NCBI RefSeq assembly: GCF_007489285.1
Contig: NZ_VLIY01000006.1
Location: 186,001 to 250,000 of the forward strand
DNA length: 64,000 nucleotides
Source of the DNA: Skermania sp. ID1734
GTDB taxonomy: Bacteria > Actinomycetota > Actinomycetes > Mycobacteriales > Mycobacteriaceae
Reading direction: 5' to 3'
Positions 27,699-35,660 of this stretch are shown here, one piece after another. The position numbers and the translations under genes were made by a program. Position 1 is the first letter of the stretch. Each line of letters opens with the position of its first letter. The notes beneath the pieces are model-generated. The model worked only from the letters and a program-made list of their open reading frames with translations. It ran no database searches and was not told where the DNA came from.

Positions 27699-27767
27699 TG
27701 GGCCTCGGTCGCATCCCGGCTCCAATAACCAACGTCCGGTCGGAATTTGCCGAATTTTTCCGATGCA

Positions 27768-27794
27768 GGTGTGATTTTTGCCGCGCAGGGGTAA
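27768..27794 (+). promoter_or_regulatory. SigF-type promoter
   Basis: GGTGT, 16 bases, then GGGTAA agrees with the mycobacterial SigF/SigB-like consensus (GGWWT-N16-17-GGGTAY) except for one base. It lies 70 bp upstream of the 27864 gene start. This fits general-stress control of the small antitoxin-like gene and perhaps the PRC/DUF2382 gene downstream. Confidence 0.6.
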
Positions 27795-27863
27795 TAGCCG
27801 ATTGCTAGCTCCACTCAAAAAAGCAGGAGAATGTTCTGCTTTTTCCCGACCAAGGAGGTTGTC

Positions 27864-28025
27864 ATGGCTGGATTTGACGATGTCAAAAAGACCCTGAACG
27901 AGCACCAGGACCAAGTGGGTCAGGGCCTCGATAAGGCTGGTGAAGCGGCAAAGTCGAAGTTCGACGGTCATGACGATCAAATCGATAAAGGAATTCAAAA
28001 GGCGAAGGATGCGCTTGGCGACTAG
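27864..28025 (+). CDS. MT0933-like small antitoxin-family protein
   Basis: A 53-residue, highly charged helical protein (MAGFDDVKKTLNEHQDQV, then GLDKAGEAAKSKFDGHDDQI and KAKDALGD). The pattern of Lys/Asp helices with 'DKAGE' and 'DQIDKG' matches the MT0933 antitoxin-type family (PF14013). No toxin partner is adjacent, so a role as a stress-induced protein is as likely as antitoxin. Strong AAGGAGG precedes the ATG, and a SigF-type promoter lies upstream. Confidence 0.7.
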   Translation: MAGFDDVKKTLNEHQDQVGQGLDKAGEAAKSKFDGHDDQIDKGIQKAKDALGD

Positions 28026-28107
28026 CGCGTTACCGAAAGTTGCTAAAAAGTAGCCAATTTCTTAAATACCGAAGTTTTCATTCTTTTTAACGGGAGGAAT
28101 CACCCAT

Positions 28108-29028
28108 ATGTCGCAGACACTCGACTCGCTCATCGGCAGTACCGTTCATGACCATCAGGGTCAGAAGATCGGGAAGGTCAACGAGATCTACTTGAATAAC
28201 GAGACCGGTTCGCCTACCTGGGTATCGGTATCGACCGGACTGTTCAGTTCCGATTCGCTCGTCCCGTTGGCCGGCGCGCAGCACGAGGGCGATGCGCTCA
28301 ACGTCGCGGTCAGCAAAGACGCTGTCAAGAATGCTCCACATCTCGACGACGGCCGGGAGATCAGTGCCGAGGAAGAGCGGCAGTTGTTCTCGCACTACAA
28401 GATCGACCCGCAGAAGTCCAACTGGGACACCTATGGTCGGCACGCAGCCAGTCAGGGGCAGCCGCAGGACCACCGCGCAGCCGACGCCCGCACCGGCCAG
28501 GCCGATGAGCGGGCGACGGCGGGTGATCGTGCGACGGGTGATCGTGCGACGGGTGATCGTGCAGCGTCTGGTGACCGCGCGACGGGTGAACGCGCAACCG
28601 CGGACCGCCACGCCAACGACGGGTTGACCCGGTCCGAAGAACGACTCAACGTCGAGACCGAACGTCAGGCCGCGGGAACCGCACGCTTGCGCAAATACGT
28701 CGTCACAGAAAAGCAATCGGTCACCGTTCCAGTGACCCGCGAAGAGGTGCGCGTCGAGCGCGAGCCGATCAGGGAAGGCTCCGCGACCGGCACCACAAAG
28801 ATCGGTGAAGACACCCACGAGGTGACCCTGCACGAGGACCGAGTCAATGTGACCAAGGAATCGGTGCCCGTCGAAAGGGTGCGACTCGCCGTTGACGAAG
28901 TGGAGGACAAGCAGACCGTCACCGACACGGTTCGCAAGGAGAAGATCGACACCGAGGGTATCCACCACCGCGACACGCGTGATGAGCGCGCCGATCAGCG
29001 CGGCAACACAGGCGAGAGCACCAGGTAG
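28108..29028 (+). CDS. PRC-barrel and DUF2382 stress protein with internal repeats
   Basis: A 306-residue protein. Residues 1-110 are a PRC barrel (TLDSLIGSTVHDHQGQKIGKV); residues about 135-175 are a low-complexity linker built from repeats of ATGDR; residues 190-300 form a DUF2382 domain (EERLNVETERQAAGTARLRK, VTVPVTREEVRVERE, DEVEDKQTVTDTVRKEKI). Such proteins are widespread in actinobacteria and cyanobacteria and are linked to stress or DNA-damage response, without known reaction. Start ATG follows GGGAGGAA. A strong hairpin terminator follows. Confidence 0.85.
   Translation: MSQTLDSLIGSTVHDHQGQKIGKVNEIYLNNETGSPTWVSVSTGLFSSDSLVPLAGAQHEGDALNVAVSKDAVKNAPHLDDGREISAEEERQLFSHYKIDPQKSNWDTYGRHAASQGQPQDHRAADARTGQADERATAGDRATGDRATGDRAASGDRATGERATADRHANDGLTRSEERLNVETERQAAGTARLRKYVVTEKQSVTVPVTREEVRVEREPIREGSATGTTKIGEDTHEVTLHEDRVNVTKESVPVERVRLAVDEVEDKQTVTDTVRKEKIDTEGIHHRDTRDERADQRGNTGESTR
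28513..28608 (+). repeat. Six in-frame 15/18-bp tandem repeats in the PRC/DUF2382 gene
   Basis: Units related to GCGACGGGTGATCGT occur six times in a row (18, 15, 15, 18, 15, 15 bp). Each encodes A-T-(A)-G-D-R or a variant, making a flexible linker. Two adjacent units are identical, so copy number may vary between strains. Confidence 0.85.
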
Positions 29029-29040
29029 CGGGTCGCCTCG

Positions 29041-29074
29041 GATTCCCCGGCTGGTCCCTAACAGCCGGGGAATC
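29041..29074. terminator. Bidirectional hairpin terminator, 13-bp perfect arms
   Basis: GATTCCCCGGCTG (29041-29053) pairs exactly with CAGCCGGGGAATC (29062-29074), 8-base loop. It lies between the convergent PRC/DUF2382 and Ddn-like genes and can terminate both. There is no U-tract, as is usual in mycobacteria. Confidence 0.75.
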
Positions 29075-29095
29075 GGTCTGTCCGAACCAAGCCGA

Positions 29096-29530
29096 TCAGC
29101 GCACGGGGGTAAGCACGACAACGGGGATGGGCCGCGCCGTCTTGGTCTGGTACTCGCGATACTGGTCGTGATTGACCCGGTTGACGATGTCCCACAGCCG
29201 CGGGTATTCCGCCTTGTCCTTCGGATACACCGAGCGTGCGACAACGCGATGCCGTTGTCGGCCGACTTGAATTTCGCACTCGGGCTTGGCTTCCAGGTTG
29301 TACAACCATGCGGGCGGTTTCGCCGCGCCCCCGTTGGACGCGGTAATCAAGTAGTCATCACCGTCGCGTCCGTACGTCAGCGCCGACGTGCGGATCTGGC
29401 CGCTCTTGCGCCCGGTGCTGTACAACAACAGCGTGGGCGTCCCGAACAGCAACCGATGGCCGATGCGGCCGTCGGTACGCACGTAGAGCGCTTGGTGGAG
29501 CCGCAGCAGTTGGATGAACAACGTGCGCAT
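29096..29530 (-). CDS. F420-dependent nitroreductase-family protein (Ddn-like)
   Basis: A 144-residue Ddn-family enzyme: FGTPTLLLYSTGRKSGQIRT, then ASNGGAAKPPAWLYNLEAKP and REYQTKTARPIPVVVLTPV. It is the third member in this window and the most compact. F420H2-dependent reduction of an unknown hydrophobic substrate is the family expectation. Read towards the terminator at 29041 and away from the tRNA-Met gene. Confidence 0.85.
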   Translation of the reverse strand: MRTLFIQLLRLHQALYVRTDGRIGHRLLFGTPTLLLYSTGRKSGQIRTSALTYGRDGDDYLITASNGGAAKPPAWLYNLEAKPECEIQVGRQRHRVVARSVYPKDKAEYPRLWDIVNRVNHDQYREYQTKTARPIPVVVLTPVR

Positions 29531-29653
29531 GCGCCAGACATCCCTTCACCTGAGCTGATAGGCCGGGTTCAGCCTACGGTCGCACCTGGCGCTACCGACC
29601 TGGATCGCGCCGGCCCGCTCCTGCTGGGTAACATCGGCACGCCGGAATGGCTG

Positions 29654-29730
29654 GGGGCGGTAGCTCAGTCGGTTAGAGCCGTGGACTCATAATCCATTGG
29701 TCGCGGGTTCGAGCCCCGCCCGCCCCACCA
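29654..29730 (+). tRNA. tRNA-Met (CAT)
   Basis: A complete tRNA: acceptor GGGGCGG pairs with CCGCCCC, D arm GCTCAGTCGGTTAGAGC, anticodon arm GTGGA-CTCATAA-TCCAT with CAT, T arm GCGGGTTCGAGCCCCGC, discriminator A and encoded CCA (29728-29730). The intact first acceptor pair makes it an elongator rather than initiator tRNA. A modified tRNA-Ile (CAU) cannot be excluded by the anticodon alone. Confidence 0.93.
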
Positions 29731-29769
29731 TCAGAACCCGTCGGTCGAAGACCGTTCGGCCGCCGCTGG

Positions 29770-30216
29770 CTAACCAGTGGCCGCGGCGATGAAGTCGGGT
29801 TCAGGCCAGTGCAACGTGATCACGACGCCGGTCGAGAGGTGCGCGGTCCACGACTTCGGCGCCAAGCAACACATAAGCCGCAGATCCCAGCGAGCGTCGT
29901 CGGACGCATTCACCCCCGGTTCGCGGGCGGGCCCGGACGCCGATAGCCAGACGCCGCCACCGTCGACTCTGACCTGCAGGTCGATCCTTCCGCTGCCGCA
30001 GGTCGGATCCAAAAAACTCACAACTGCCTCGTAGCCGGCCGCGACGACATCGTTGATTTGCACGGCACTGATGCCGCACCGCCACAGCCACGCGCGCAGT
30101 TGTTCGCGCACCTGTGCGGCACCCACGGCAGAGACCGGAATCGACCGTAACGCGAGTGTCGCGCCCGGATGCCGTGGCGGCCCGGCACTAGAGGGATCCT
30201 GCGGCATCTTCCTCAC
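29770..30216 (-). CDS. RsbW-like anti-sigma/ATP-binding regulator, degenerate
   Basis: A 148-residue protein resembling the HATPase_c_2 fold of anti-sigma factors: RSIPVSAVGAAQVREQLRAW, then INDVVAAGYEAVVSFLDP in the place of the N-box, and the C-terminal STGVVITLHWP. The usual Asn of the N-box (EAVxNA) is absent (EAVVSF) and no clear GxG boxes are seen, so ATP binding may be weak or lost. It is divergent from a STAS protein at 30348, suggesting a partner-switching pair. GTG 30216 is used; ATG 30207 is an alternative. Confidence 0.6.
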   Translation of the reverse strand: MRKMPQDPSSAGPPRHPGATLALRSIPVSAVGAAQVREQLRAWLWRCGISAVQINDVVAAGYEAVVSFLDPTCGSGRIDLQVRVDGGGVWLSASGPAREPGVNASDDARWDLRLMCCLAPKSWTAHLSTGVVITLHWPEPDFIAAATG

Positions 30217-30347
30217 TTCTCAACTCTCGGTGCAGTGTTGAGTGCCTCCACGGCCCGCGGCCAAACCCGACTTCGCGCTCGTGTCAGCGCGTATCTGGTG
30301 CGGCCGCGGGTATCCAAGCTTGTCGAACACCCGACGACGCGAGGGAT

Positions 30348-30743
30348 ATGACAGGAATGGAACGGTCGAACGAGTTCTTTGACGGCGTCGGCCTGCAAGA
30401 CCAGATTCGCGTCGAGGTGGCCTGGCGGAATCGAAGTGCGGTGATCTCCGTGTGCGGCACCATCGATCTCGCCACGGCGACCACGATGGAACAAGCAATC
30501 AACAACGTCCTCGACGCCGCACCGGACGCTGTCGTCATCGACCTCAGTGACGTCGATTTCTTCGCGTCGGCGGGAATGACCATCCTCGTGGGCGCGCAGA
30601 AACGACTGCAACGTTCGCAGCAATTGGGAATCGTCGCGCGACCGATTACCGCGCGGCCGCTGACGCTGGTGGGGCTCGCCGACGTCCTACCGATCTATCC
30701 GACCCTTGCCGCGGCGCTGAAGGCCGAGCGCGACAACGGCTGA
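30348..30743 (+). CDS. STAS-domain anti-anti-sigma factor
   Basis: A 131-residue STAS protein (anti-sigma factor antagonist). The core IDLATATTMEQAI and VVIDLSDVDFFASAGMTILVG are canonical; Ser in FASAG is the site phosphorylated by an RsbW-type kinase. Dephosphorylated it would bind the anti-sigma protein, probably that encoded divergently at 29770, and release a sigma factor such as SigF. The nearby SigF-type promoter at 27768 fits this context but is not proof. Confidence 0.85.
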   Translation: MTGMERSNEFFDGVGLQDQIRVEVAWRNRSAVISVCGTIDLATATTMEQAINNVLDAAPDAVVIDLSDVDFFASAGMTILVGAQKRLQRSQQLGIVARPITARPLTLVGLADVLPIYPTLAAALKAERDNG

Positions 30744-30754
30744 TTGGGCGGGTC

Positions 30755-31078
30755 CTATTGCGGCAGTTCGTCGCTGTATTGCGGGCAATAGACCTTCACG
30801 GATGCGCCGATGAAGAACCCGTCGTTGTATTCGGACAGGCCCGGGTTGGCGTCGACAACCTTTTGGGCGACCTGATCGAAACTCTGTCCGTCGGAGAACA
30901 TGCTGCAGACAGCGTGCGCATCCGAAATTGCACTGTCGGATGAGGGAAAGGTGATTCCCTGGTTGGACAGCGTGTCGATGAACTGTTGGTCTTGCGCGGA
31001 GTCTGCCGACGCGAGCGGCGTCGCGACAACAGCAGCCGCGAGCGCCGCGCCGGTGGCCAAGAGTAGGCGGAAAAACAT
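30755..31078 (-). CDS. Secreted DUF732 protein
   Basis: A 107-residue mycobacterial secreted protein. Residues 1-26 are a signal peptide (MFFRLLLATGAALAAAVVAT, cleavage after SADS-like site). The mature part is DUF732: DQQFIDTLSNQGITF, AHAVCSMF and GASVKVYCPQY, with two cysteines likely forming a disulfide. Function unknown; exported to the envelope or medium. Confidence 0.88.
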   Translation of the reverse strand: MFFRLLLATGAALAAAVVATPLASADSAQDQQFIDTLSNQGITFPSSDSAISDAHAVCSMFSDGQSFDQVAQKVVDANPGLSEYNDGFFIGASVKVYCPQYSDELPQ

Positions 31079-31322
31079 TGTGTACCCCTCAAATAGGGCA
31101 GAAGAATCGGACGGCCGTTGCGTGGGCGCATGCCCTGCCTGGGCGATAGTGGCGGATTCAAGGCTGGGGAATGGGCAACTATCGGCGTGTGTAAAACGAC
31201 GTCTAGCTTCGAGAGCGTCCTCAAAGCCTGTGCGCGCACGGTCAATCGTAACGCCTGCGGCTCTTACCGGTTCGGGTGAATTATGTCGATTCAAGGACCG
31301 AAAAAGAGCACTTGCTTGACCC

Positions 31323-32033
31323 TCAGATATTGCCTTGAGCGTGCAGCGTGTTGTACATCTGCACGCCGCTGGCGATACCGACGGGAACACCAAGCGCTAT
31401 GGCGCCGACAAGGCTACCGATGCCGGCTCCCGTCCCGGCGCCGACGACGCAGCCGAGTCCGGCGATGAGCGGGGCGACGGGCCCGGTCGGGATGGCTGTC
31501 AGCCCCAGCGTGACCGCGCCGATCGGACAACCTGCCACCAGGCCGATCGCTCCGCCGGCGAGAGTGCCGACGCCGGTCGCGAGCCCGAACTGGGTGGAGG
31601 CGACCGACAGTGCGTCGTTGAAATCGTCGGTGGCATCGGCGGCATGAAGGGGCAACCCTGCCGCGCTCGCTGGGGTAATCGACTGGTGCGGCTCGGATGC
31701 CATTGTCGCGGCGGAGGATTCAGTGTGCGTTGCTTTTGGCCAGGACTTCGGATCGGTGTTCACGGTCAGGTCGGTGCCGGCGACGAGGCGCGAGGTGTTG
31801 TCGAGGATCTGAAATTGACCGCCGCGGGTGGTCAAAGTGCCGAACGCAGTCTGCAGCAGCGCCGAAGCATCGGAGCTGTCGGCGGTGTAGTGAACTCCCG
31901 GAGCGAGGTCGAGGCTGAGGGTGGTCGATGGGGACGCCGCCGCCGATTCCGCAGCAACAGCGGTGCCTCCTGCGGAAGCGGCGGCGGTGAGGACGGCCGC
32001 TGAGACGGTGATTGCGCGAGTGAGGTGGTTCAT
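31323..32033 (-). CDS. Secreted glycine-rich protein under a probable Zur box
   Basis: A 236-residue exported protein. A signal peptide (residues 1-28, ending TAVAAES) precedes a soluble part to about 130, followed by a Gly/Ala-rich hydrophobic half (GLATGVGTLAGGAIGLVAG, GLGCVVGAGTGAGIGSLVG) with GxxxG glycine-zipper spacing and two Cys. This tail may insert in a membrane, plausibly the mycomembrane. The start ATG at 32033 follows AAGGGACAGC. A Zur-type box at 32129-32149 is upstream, so expression should rise when zinc is scarce. I do not recognise the family. Confidence 0.75.
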   Translation of the reverse strand: MNHLTRAITVSAAVLTAAASAGGTAVAAESAAASPSTTLSLDLAPGVHYTADSSDASALLQTAFGTLTTRGGQFQILDNTSRLVAGTDLTVNTDPKSWPKATHTESSAATMASEPHQSITPASAAGLPLHAADATDDFNDALSVASTQFGLATGVGTLAGGAIGLVAGCPIGAVTLGLTAIPTGPVAPLIAGLGCVVGAGTGAGIGSLVGAIALGVPVGIASGVQMYNTLHAQGNI

Positions 32034-32128
32034 CTGTGCTGTCCCTTTCGGATGACGGTGGATGCGGCGTGGTTGCGCTCCGCAGGTGGCGGGCAAGCGG
32101 CGGTGACGGCTGCCGGTAAAGCGTTGGA

Positions 32129-32149
32129 TAATGAATGTCATTTTCATTA
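32129..32149. promoter_or_regulatory. Probable Zur (FurB) box
   Basis: A 21-bp inverted repeat centred on 32139; read on the minus strand its core is TGAAAATGACATTCA flanked by TAA and TTA. It agrees closely with the recalled mycobacterial Zur consensus (TGAAAATGATTTTCA-like). It lies 96 bp upstream of the secreted protein start at 32033, in promoter position. furB itself is in this window at 7902-8294. Confidence 0.75.
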
Positions 32150-32268
32150 ACGGCTGAAGGCTAGCGCTTGGCGAGCCGTTTGACAATTCCGTCGGCTCGC
32201 CTCCGACGTACGACGGCAGGCGCAGAACGGGCCCTGATCATGAGTGACGTCCCCTAGGCTCGCCTGTC

Positions 32269-33039
32269 ATGTCATGGATCGCTATCTGGTGGCAGGACGA
32301 GGTTGTCGACGGGCACAAGGGTCCGCTTCTGCTGAGCTTCGTGGCGTTCATCGTGACCTTCGCGGCCACTCGCACGATCACGCGAATGATCCGCGCAGGA
32401 AAAGGTCCGTTCCACAACGTCAGCAGCGGTGGCGTGCACATGCACCACTCGACACCGGGAGTTCTGCTGCTCATCTTCGGCGGGTTCATGGCGGTGGGGT
32501 CGCCGCCGCTGTCGTGGTGGACCTACGCGGCCGGTGTCATCGTGGGAATCGGCGCGTCGCTGGTGCTCGACGAATTCGCGATGATCTTCCGGTTGCAGGA
32601 CGTGTACTGGTCACAGGAGGGCAGGCTGTCGGTGAACATGGTTACCCTCGCCGCCGCCTGCGTGGGGCTCGCCGCGGTGGGGGTTTCTCCACTTGACGTG
32701 AAGGGACTGTCCGGATCAACGACGGCGGCGCGAATAGGCGTCATTTGCATGCTTGTTGTGCACTTCGTATTCGTGATGATCACTGCGCTCAAGGGCAAAT
32801 ACCCGACCGCGTTGGTCGGCCTGTTCATCTCGCCGGTTGCTTGGGTGGCCGCTGTTCGGCTCGCACGTCCGACATCCCCATGGGCCCGGCGCCGCTACTC
32901 GCCGAAGAAATTCGCTCGCGCGCGAAGCCGGTCGGCCGAGTTCGACAAGCGCTGGGGGACAGTGAGACAGCACTGGGACAACGTCGTCGGCGGCGCACCG
33001 TCGACGATCTCCCCGCCAGGGGCGAACAATCCCAGCTGA
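32269..33039 (+). CDS. Integral membrane protein
   Basis: A 256-residue protein with about six transmembrane helices (22-40, 62-78, 84-102, 125-145, 160-178, 184-200) and a basic, disordered C-terminal tail (ARRRYSPKKFARARSRS). Conserved-looking loop residues include GKGPFHNVSSGGVHMHHSTPG with several His between helices 1 and 2. Function unknown; its promoter region is shared with the divergent zinc-boxed secreted protein, so it may also be zinc responsive. Confidence 0.75.
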   Translation: MSWIAIWWQDEVVDGHKGPLLLSFVAFIVTFAATRTITRMIRAGKGPFHNVSSGGVHMHHSTPGVLLLIFGGFMAVGSPPLSWWTYAAGVIVGIGASLVLDEFAMIFRLQDVYWSQEGRLSVNMVTLAAACVGLAAVGVSPLDVKGLSGSTTAARIGVICMLVVHFVFVMITALKGKYPTALVGLFISPVAWVAAVRLARPTSPWARRRYSPKKFARARSRSAEFDKRWGTVRQHWDNVVGGAPSTISPPGANNPS

Positions 33040-33137
33040 TCGCCGAAAAATTCCGGTCGGATGTGTCGCATCGGGCGCGTGCGGTTCGTAGAAGAGGTGA
33101 GTGGCCGCATACGGCGGCCCGGCAAAGGAGGACTGTC

Positions 33138-33461
33138 ATGCAGTACCTGATTTCCGTTATCGATGACGGCACCGGACCGGAGACTGCGGCTGAGGACGCG
33201 GCGATCGATGAGTTCAACGCCAAGCTTCAGACGAACGGCCAGTGGGTGTTCGCTGGTGGTCTGGGTTCCCCGGCGCCGGCCACTGTCATCGACAACCGGG
33301 GCGACGAGGCACTTTTCACCGACGGCCCGTTCGTAGAGTCCAAGGAGTACATGGCCGGCTTCTGGATCATCGAGGCACCCGATCGCGATGCAGCCCTTGG
33401 CCTTGCCACCGAGGCGTCGAAGGCCTGCAACCGGAAGATCGAAGTACGGCCGTTCCTGTGA
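33138..33461 (+). CDS. YCII-related (DGPF) protein
   Basis: A 107-residue soluble protein of the YCII/DGPF family: MQYLISVIDDGTGPET, LFTDGPFVESKEYMAGFWII and the final RKIEVRPFL. Members are small ferredoxin-like folds, some thought to be decarboxylases or dehydrochlorinases, most of unknown function and often encoded near sigma factor genes. Start ATG 33138 follows AAAGGAGG. Confidence 0.87.
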   Translation: MQYLISVIDDGTGPETAAEDAAIDEFNAKLQTNGQWVFAGGLGSPAPATVIDNRGDEALFTDGPFVESKEYMAGFWIIEAPDRDAALGLATEASKACNRKIEVRPFL

Positions 33462-33549
33462 GAATGTCCGCCGCAGGGTTGGTTTCGTTCCAAGAAAGGA
33501 CAGCCTGTCCATCCTGGAACGACGCGAAATTCTCTGCTTCCGTAGAAGG

Positions 33550-34323
33550 ATGTACAACGACTTCGCCGTGCCTTCGTCGGAACCCGCCGCGTCGGCCGAA
33601 GGACTCGATGCGCTTGCCCATGTCGGTGAGCCGCCGTCTCACGAGGAACTGACCGCCGGCCGGCTCAACTGGCTACGAGCCGGCGTTCTCGGTGCGAACG
33701 ACGGAATCGTTTCAACGGCAAGCATTGTGATGGGCGTGGCCGGTGCCACCGCTTCGGTAGGAACGATCCTGACCGCAGGTGTGGCCGGATTATTCGCTGG
33801 CGCAATGTCGATGGCGTCCGGCGAGTACGTTTCGGTGTCGAGTCAACGCGACGCGCAGCGAGCGCTGCTGGCTCAGGAGCGTCGCGAACTGGCCGACGAT
33901 CCACAGGCCGAACTCGACGAGCTGACCGGACTGTATCGAGCGAAAGGCCTGCCCGAACCGTTGGCCCGGGAGGTCGCTCAGACGCTGACCGCACGTGATG
34001 CGTTGGCCGCACACGCCGAAGTGGAACTGGGCATCGATCCCAGCGAACTGACCAATCCGTGGCAGGCGGCCGCGGCGAGCTTCCTCGCGTTCGGTGTTGG
34101 GGCGGTGTTTCCGTTACTGGCCGCGGTGCTGACGCCCGCGACTGCACGCGTGGGGATCATCGTCGGTGTTGTCGTGGCGGCACTTGTCCTGACGGGCTCG
34201 GTAAGTGCCCGCCTGAGTGACGCACCGGCGTTGCGTCCAGTGCTGCGCAACATCGGTGGCGGGCTGCTCGCCATGGCGGTCACCTACGGGATCGGCGCGC
34301 TCGTCGGCCACACGCTCACCTGA
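33550..34323 (+). CDS. VIT1/CCC1-family divalent-metal transporter
   Basis: A 257-residue membrane protein of the vacuolar iron transporter type. Motifs: LNWLRAGVLGANDGIVSTAS (helix 1), GLFAGAMSMASGEYVSVSSQ (helix 2), a cytosolic metal-binding-like region (about 95-165) with acidic residues, then three C-terminal helices. It should export or store Fe2+/Mn2+ away from the cytosol. The ATG at 33550 is chosen at the end of the preceding polar stretch; an upstream in-frame extension exists, so the start is uncertain. Confidence 0.83.
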   Translation: MYNDFAVPSSEPAASAEGLDALAHVGEPPSHEELTAGRLNWLRAGVLGANDGIVSTASIVMGVAGATASVGTILTAGVAGLFAGAMSMASGEYVSVSSQRDAQRALLAQERRELADDPQAELDELTGLYRAKGLPEPLAREVAQTLTARDALAAHAEVELGIDPSELTNPWQAAAASFLAFGVGAVFPLLAAVLTPATARVGIIVGVVVAALVLTGSVSARLSDAPALRPVLRNIGGGLLAMAVTYGIGALVGHTLT

Positions 34324-34426
34324 GAGCGGTCTGCGCGAAACCAGTTGGGAGGAATCGGGGCTGTTGACCGGGATGTCGGTCGTAGGCTCTAGTTTCGCCC
34401 GTCGAATCCAGCGCAGGGACGAGGTG

Positions 34427-34857
34427 ATGGTCGTGCACGATCAGCCCGCCGGTTCAGCGGCCTGGCAGCCGGTGTTGTTTGCTGGATTGTCTGTGTTGAC
34501 AACGGCGACCGTGTTCGCGCAGGCGGTGATCGCGGGCGGATTTGTCAGCCAGGATGGTCGCGAATCGTGGATCACCGTGCACGGAATCGTTGCCGACGTT
34601 GCGTGGATTGCGGCGTTGGTGACCGCGGTGGTCGGTGCCGTCACGCTGCGGCGTTCACATCCGAAAATGGTTGCGGCAGCGGCGATTTGTTCGTGCTCGC
34701 ATTGGCGCAGACCGGAGTCGGCCATTTGATCACCGACTACGGACACGATGAGCTGATCATCGTCCATGTGCCGCTGGCGCTGGTCGTGTTCGGTGTGACG
34801 CTGTCGCTCAGTAGCTACGCAATCACAGTCCTGCGCGGGGCCACACACGAACGCTGA
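34427..34857 (+). pseudogene. Four-helix membrane protein gene with a frameshift
   Basis: The first part (34427-34686 or so) reads MVVHDQPAGSAAWQPV and three hydrophobic stretches up to PKMVAAAAI. The continuation (LFVLALAQTGVGHLITD, VPLALVVFGVTLSLSSYA) is in a different frame and ends at 34857. Joining the two by a one-base change near 34670-34690 gives a plausible four-helix membrane protein of about 143 residues. Either a real inactivating frameshift or a sequence error. Function unknown. Confidence 0.55.
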
Positions 34858-34912
34858 GGTCGTTGGAGGCATCTGACGGCTGCACTGGTCGTGCGGTTAG
34901 TGTCTGCAGGTT

Positions 34913-35635
34913 GTGCGCGACGAACAAGTGATGCGGCACTGGCCGGTCCTGGTCGCAGCGGTATTGACCTTCGGTACGGCTGCCCTGGACCTGGTGACCC
35001 TGACGATGCTTGGCGGGGTGTTCGCCAGCGTGATGACCGGCAACCTGGTGCTGACCGGGATGGGGTTCGCGCATGCCGACACCACGCTGATCGCCCATAC
35101 CGCCGTCGGGTTCGCCGGCTATATCACCGGTGCGGGGGTGGGTTCCCGGTTGACCGGGGCCCGCGACGCCGACATGAACCGGTGGCCATTGAGCACGACA
35201 ATCAGCTTGGCGCTGGAAGTGGTACTCCTGGTCGTTGTCGCAGTGCTCTGGGAGGTCACCGGTGCGGCGCCGACCGGCGCGGCGCAGTTGGTGCTACTGG
35301 CGCTGGCTGCCTGCGCGATGGGGTTGCAGAGTGCGGCCATGCGCGGGCTGGGCGTCACGATCGCGACGACGTATCTGACCGGGACGCTGACCGCGATCGT
35401 TGCGTCGGCGGTTTCCCGGCACCGTCTCGATCGCCCCGGCATCGCCGCCGTCGCGGCCGCCATCTGCGGTGCCACCGCCAGCGGGCTGCTCTTGCGCGCG
35501 GCGCCGGCGGCAATTCCGGTGCTGACGACCATCCCGGCGTTGAGCATCGCCCTCGCCGCCGCCAACCGTCATCGCCGGGTCGCGGCGGCGAACAGACGAC
35601 CACCGACACCTGCGACCCAACCCGTCGACGAATGA
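34913..35635 (+). CDS. DUF1275 (YoaK-type) membrane protein
   Basis: A 240-residue protein with about six membrane helices and the DUF1275 pattern: ALDLVTLTMLGGVFASVMTG (Gly- and Asn-rich loop before NLVLTG), then ALAACAMGLQSAAMRGLG and TTYLTGTLT. DUF1275 proteins are small-molecule transporter-like, substrate unknown. GTG start at 34913. Confidence 0.85.
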   Translation: MRDEQVMRHWPVLVAAVLTFGTAALDLVTLTMLGGVFASVMTGNLVLTGMGFAHADTTLIAHTAVGFAGYITGAGVGSRLTGARDADMNRWPLSTTISLALEVVLLVVVAVLWEVTGAAPTGAAQLVLLALAACAMGLQSAAMRGLGVTIATTYLTGTLTAIVASAVSRHRLDRPGIAAVAAAICGATASGLLLRAAPAAIPVLTTIPALSIALAAANRHRRVAAANRRPPTPATQPVDE

Positions 35636-35660
35636 AAATGAACCCGACTAGCGCAGCTGG

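Noticed and set aside
27831-27863. N-terminal extension of the small antitoxin-like protein
   Set aside because: An upstream start would place residues before AAGGAGG; the ATG at 27864 is the natural start.
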